Of a stretch of 6,312 bases of DNA, positions 4,373 through 6,312 are shown piece by piece (positions within the stretch are counted from its first letter, which is position 1; each line of letters begins with the position of its first letter). The notes beneath the pieces were generated by a model, which was not told the origin of the DNA, searched no databases, and saw only the letters and a program-made list of their open reading frames with translations. The stretch covers positions 1 to 6,312 of the forward strand of contig QBLP01000198.1 in NCBI GenBank assembly GCA_003070825.1, read 5' to 3'. The DNA comes from Halanaerobium sp. GTDB lineage: Bacteria > Bacillota > Halanaerobiia > Halanaerobiales > Halanaerobiaceae. The translations under genes were made by a program, and so were the position numbers.

Positions 4373-6277
4373 TTAACCATTCTGTGGTTCAGGTTCAAAT
4401 GTAGTGATTATACTCTCCTGCTTATCTCCACCATCAGAATCATCTTCTTCTATTCTATCTTTATCTGGATCTCCAGTAATTTCTTCACCTCTCATCAGAC
4501 GTTTAATCTGATCAGCATGTAAAGTTTCATATTCTTTTAAGGCAGCAACAATTTTTTCTACTGTCTCAGAATTTTCTCTGAGCAGTCGTTCAGCCTTACT
4601 GTAGCATTCCTCAACCATCTTACTAATCTCTTTATCAATTCGAGCAGCGACTTCTTCACTGTAATTTCTCTGACGAGAAATGTCTCTACCCAGAAATACC
4701 TGCTGATCATGTTTTTGACCTAAGGTTAGAGGACCTAAGTTTTCGCTCATTCCGTATTCAGTCACCATTGCTCTAATAATCTGGGTTGCTCGTTCAATAT
4801 CATTTTGAGCACCTGTACTAATATCATCCAGGAAAATTGCTTCCGCAGCTCTTCCTCCCATTAGACTGGTAACTTTATCTAAAAGCTGTCCTTTGGTCAT
4901 AAAGTTCTGATCATCTGACGGCAGAGGAACTGTAAATCCACCGGCTCTACCTCGAGGTATAATTGTCACTTTATGAGTACGATCAGCATGCTCCAGCAGT
5001 TCACCCAGCAGAGCATGTCCAGTTTCATGATAAGAAACAAGATTTTTCTCTTCTTCAGAAACTACTTTGCTCTTTCTAGCAGGTCCAGCAATAACTCGAT
5101 CAATAGCATCATCAAATTCCTTCATTGCGATGATTTTCTTTGATCTTCTGGCCGCTAAAATAGCAGCTTCATTAGCAAGATTCTCCATATCAGCACCGGT
5201 AAATCCAGGGGTTCTTTTAGCAAGTACCTCTAAATCGATGTCGTCACCTAAAGGTTTATCCTTAACATGTATTTCTAATATTTTTTGTCTTCCCAATCTA
5301 TCAGGTTTATCTACCATTACCTGACGGTCAAAACGTCCAGGTCTCAATAAAGCTGGATCTAGAACATCGGGTCTATTGGTTGCAGCCATTAAAATAATAC
5401 CTTCATTTGGTTCAAAACCATCCATTTCAACTAAGAGCTGGTTTAAGGTCTGCTCACGCTCATCATGGCCGCCACCAAGTCCGGCTCCACGCTGGCGTCC
5501 AACTGCATCAAGCTCATCAATAAAAATAATACAGGGTGAATTTTTCTTACCCTTTTCAAATAAATCTCTAACTCTTGAGGCACCAACCCCAACAAACATT
5601 TCCACAAAGTCAGAACCACTGATAAAGAAGAAGGGAACCCCCGCTTCTCCAGCAACTGCCTTTGCCATAAGTGTTTTACCTGTTCCAGGAGGTCCAACCA
5701 TCAAAACTCCTTTAGGCACTTCAGCACCCAACTCGGTAAACTTATCCGGTTTCTTTAAAAATTGAATTACTTCCTGTAATTCTTCTTTAACCTCATCATA
5801 ATTAGCAACATCATCAAAAGTTACCTTAACATCACTTTCATTTAGTTTAGCCTTGCTTTTACCAAATGACATCATCTTGCTGCCGCCACCCTGCATTTTC
5901 TGCATAATGAAAATCCAGGCAACAATTAAAATCACAACAGGTAAAATATAACTTAGAATATTAATCCACCATGGTGTTGTCGGCTGTGGCTCAGTTTTTA
6001 TATTCACATCACCAGCCCGCAATTCCTGCATTAGTGATGGAATCGCCTCAGGTGGAACTGGAACTTTAAAATTTCTACTGTTTATTGAACCTGTCACTTC
6101 CTGATTACCAATAATAGTCACCTGGTTAATATTATCAGCTTCAACTTCAGTTAGAAGATCTGTGTATGTAAAATCTTCTAGAGTTGATGGTCCCTGCTGC
6201 ATAAAGAACTGTGCAACTAAAATTGATATAGCAATCAGAATTAAATAAAATCCTATATTTTTAACAAACTTATTCAA
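4373..6277 (-). CDS. ftsH: ATP-dependent zinc metalloprotease FtsH
   Basis: FtsH is a membrane-anchored hexameric AAA+ protease that extracts and degrades misfolded membrane proteins and short-lived regulators. The 634-residue protein is complete. It has TM1 at about 9-26, an extracytoplasmic domain at 27-105 and TM2 at about 107-125. Walker A GPPGTGKT is at 195-202, the pore loop FVGVGA at 228-233 and Walker B IIFIDELDA at 250-258. The second region of homology has arginine fingers R312 and R315. The zinc motif HETGH is at 417-421, with third ligand D493 in STGAQNDIERAT. A variable acidic tail covers 600-634. TTG at 6277 is the start: an in-frame TAA lies only three codons upstream, the next ATG (codon 26) would remove TM1, and a strong SD precedes it. 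The gene ends at its own terminator; its promoter is outside the window. Confidence 0.98.
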   Translation of the reverse strand: MNKFVKNIGFYLILIAISILVAQFFMQQGPSTLEDFTYTDLLTEVEADNINQVTIIGNQEVTGSINSRNFKVPVPPEAIPSLMQELRAGDVNIKTEPQPTTPWWINILSYILPVVILIVAWIFIMQKMQGGGSKMMSFGKSKAKLNESDVKVTFDDVANYDEVKEELQEVIQFLKKPDKFTELGAEVPKGVLMVGPPGTGKTLMAKAVAGEAGVPFFFISGSDFVEMFVGVGASRVRDLFEKGKKNSPCIIFIDELDAVGRQRGAGLGGGHDEREQTLNQLLVEMDGFEPNEGIILMAATNRPDVLDPALLRPGRFDRQVMVDKPDRLGRQKILEIHVKDKPLGDDIDLEVLAKRTPGFTGADMENLANEAAILAARRSKKIIAMKEFDDAIDRVIAGPARKSKVVSEEEKNLVSYHETGHALLGELLEHADRTHKVTIIPRGRAGGFTVPLPSDDQNFMTKGQLLDKVTSLMGGRAAEAIFLDDISTGAQNDIERATQIIRAMVTEYGMSENLGPLTLGQKHDQQVFLGRDISRQRNYSEEVAARIDKEISKMVEECYSKAERLLRENSETVEKIVAALKEYETLHADQIKRLMRGEEITGDPDKDRIEEDDSDGGDKQESIITTFEPEPQNG

Positions 6278-6285
6278 ATTTATTT

Positions 6286-6294
6286 ACCTCCCCT
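6286..6294 (-). promoter_or_regulatory. ftsH ribosome-binding site supporting the TTG start
   Basis: AGGGGAGGT on the minus strand, with its GGAGG core 9 nt before TTG at 6277-6275. With an in-frame TAA at 6286-6284, it makes TTG the only reasonable initiation codon for the full-length membrane protein. Confidence 0.85.
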
Positions 6295-6312
6295 ACGACT
6301 TAAATCATATAC

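Noticed and set aside
5067..5765. Plus- and minus-strand open frames inside ftsH
   Set aside because: They overlap the AAA+ and protease-coding region of intact ftsH; their translations are low-complexity or frame-shifted copies of FtsH codons.

Overview
The window is low-GC DNA (mid-30s percent by eye). Six full-length genes and one partial gene all lie on the minus strand. Shine-Dalgarno (SD) sequences are strong, some starts are non-ATG (TTG, GTG), terminators are intrinsic, and a tetrahydrofolate riboswitch precedes folT. Together these point to an anaerobic Firmicute (Bacillota). Protein texture and gene content remind me of the Halanaerobiales (Halanaerobium-like), but I could not search to confirm that.

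In the direction of transcription (high to low coordinates) the layout is as follows. ftsH (6277-4373) encodes a complete membrane AAA+ zinc protease that starts with TTG and ends at a strong intrinsic terminator. A promoter with repeated TCATTAT/ATAATGA half-sites then drives a tightly packed set: padR-type repressor (4236-3928), fetA-like ABC ATPase (3915-3289), fetB-like permease (3246-2650) and fhs, formate-tetrahydrofolate ligase (2650-980). The fetB stop and fhs GTG start share one base. fetB appears to lack its last two membrane helices, and its final codons are the fhs ribosome-binding site. This suggests a deletion or insertion junction that placed a folate gene under a PadR-controlled operon.

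After fhs, a separate promoter (974-946) transcribes a leader with a THF riboswitch (927-830) and a legible translational expression platform (836-770). It controls folT (761-219), the folate-specific S component of an ECF transporter. A small intrinsic terminator follows, and its U-tract nearly touches the ribosome-binding site of the next gene. That gene (159 to beyond position 1) is the start of a biotin-protein ligase lacking the usual N-terminal DNA-binding domain.

Functionally, fhs (making 10-formyl-THF) and folT (folate uptake) form a one-carbon/folate pair, with uptake shut down when reduced folate is plentiful. ftsH and birA are housekeeping genes on either side. The padR-fetA-fetB block looks like an accessory cassette between ftsH and fhs. 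I see no mobile element, CRISPR array, tRNA or rRNA. The most interesting non-coding element is the riboswitch switch architecture; the most interesting coding oddity is the truncated fetB coupled to fhs.
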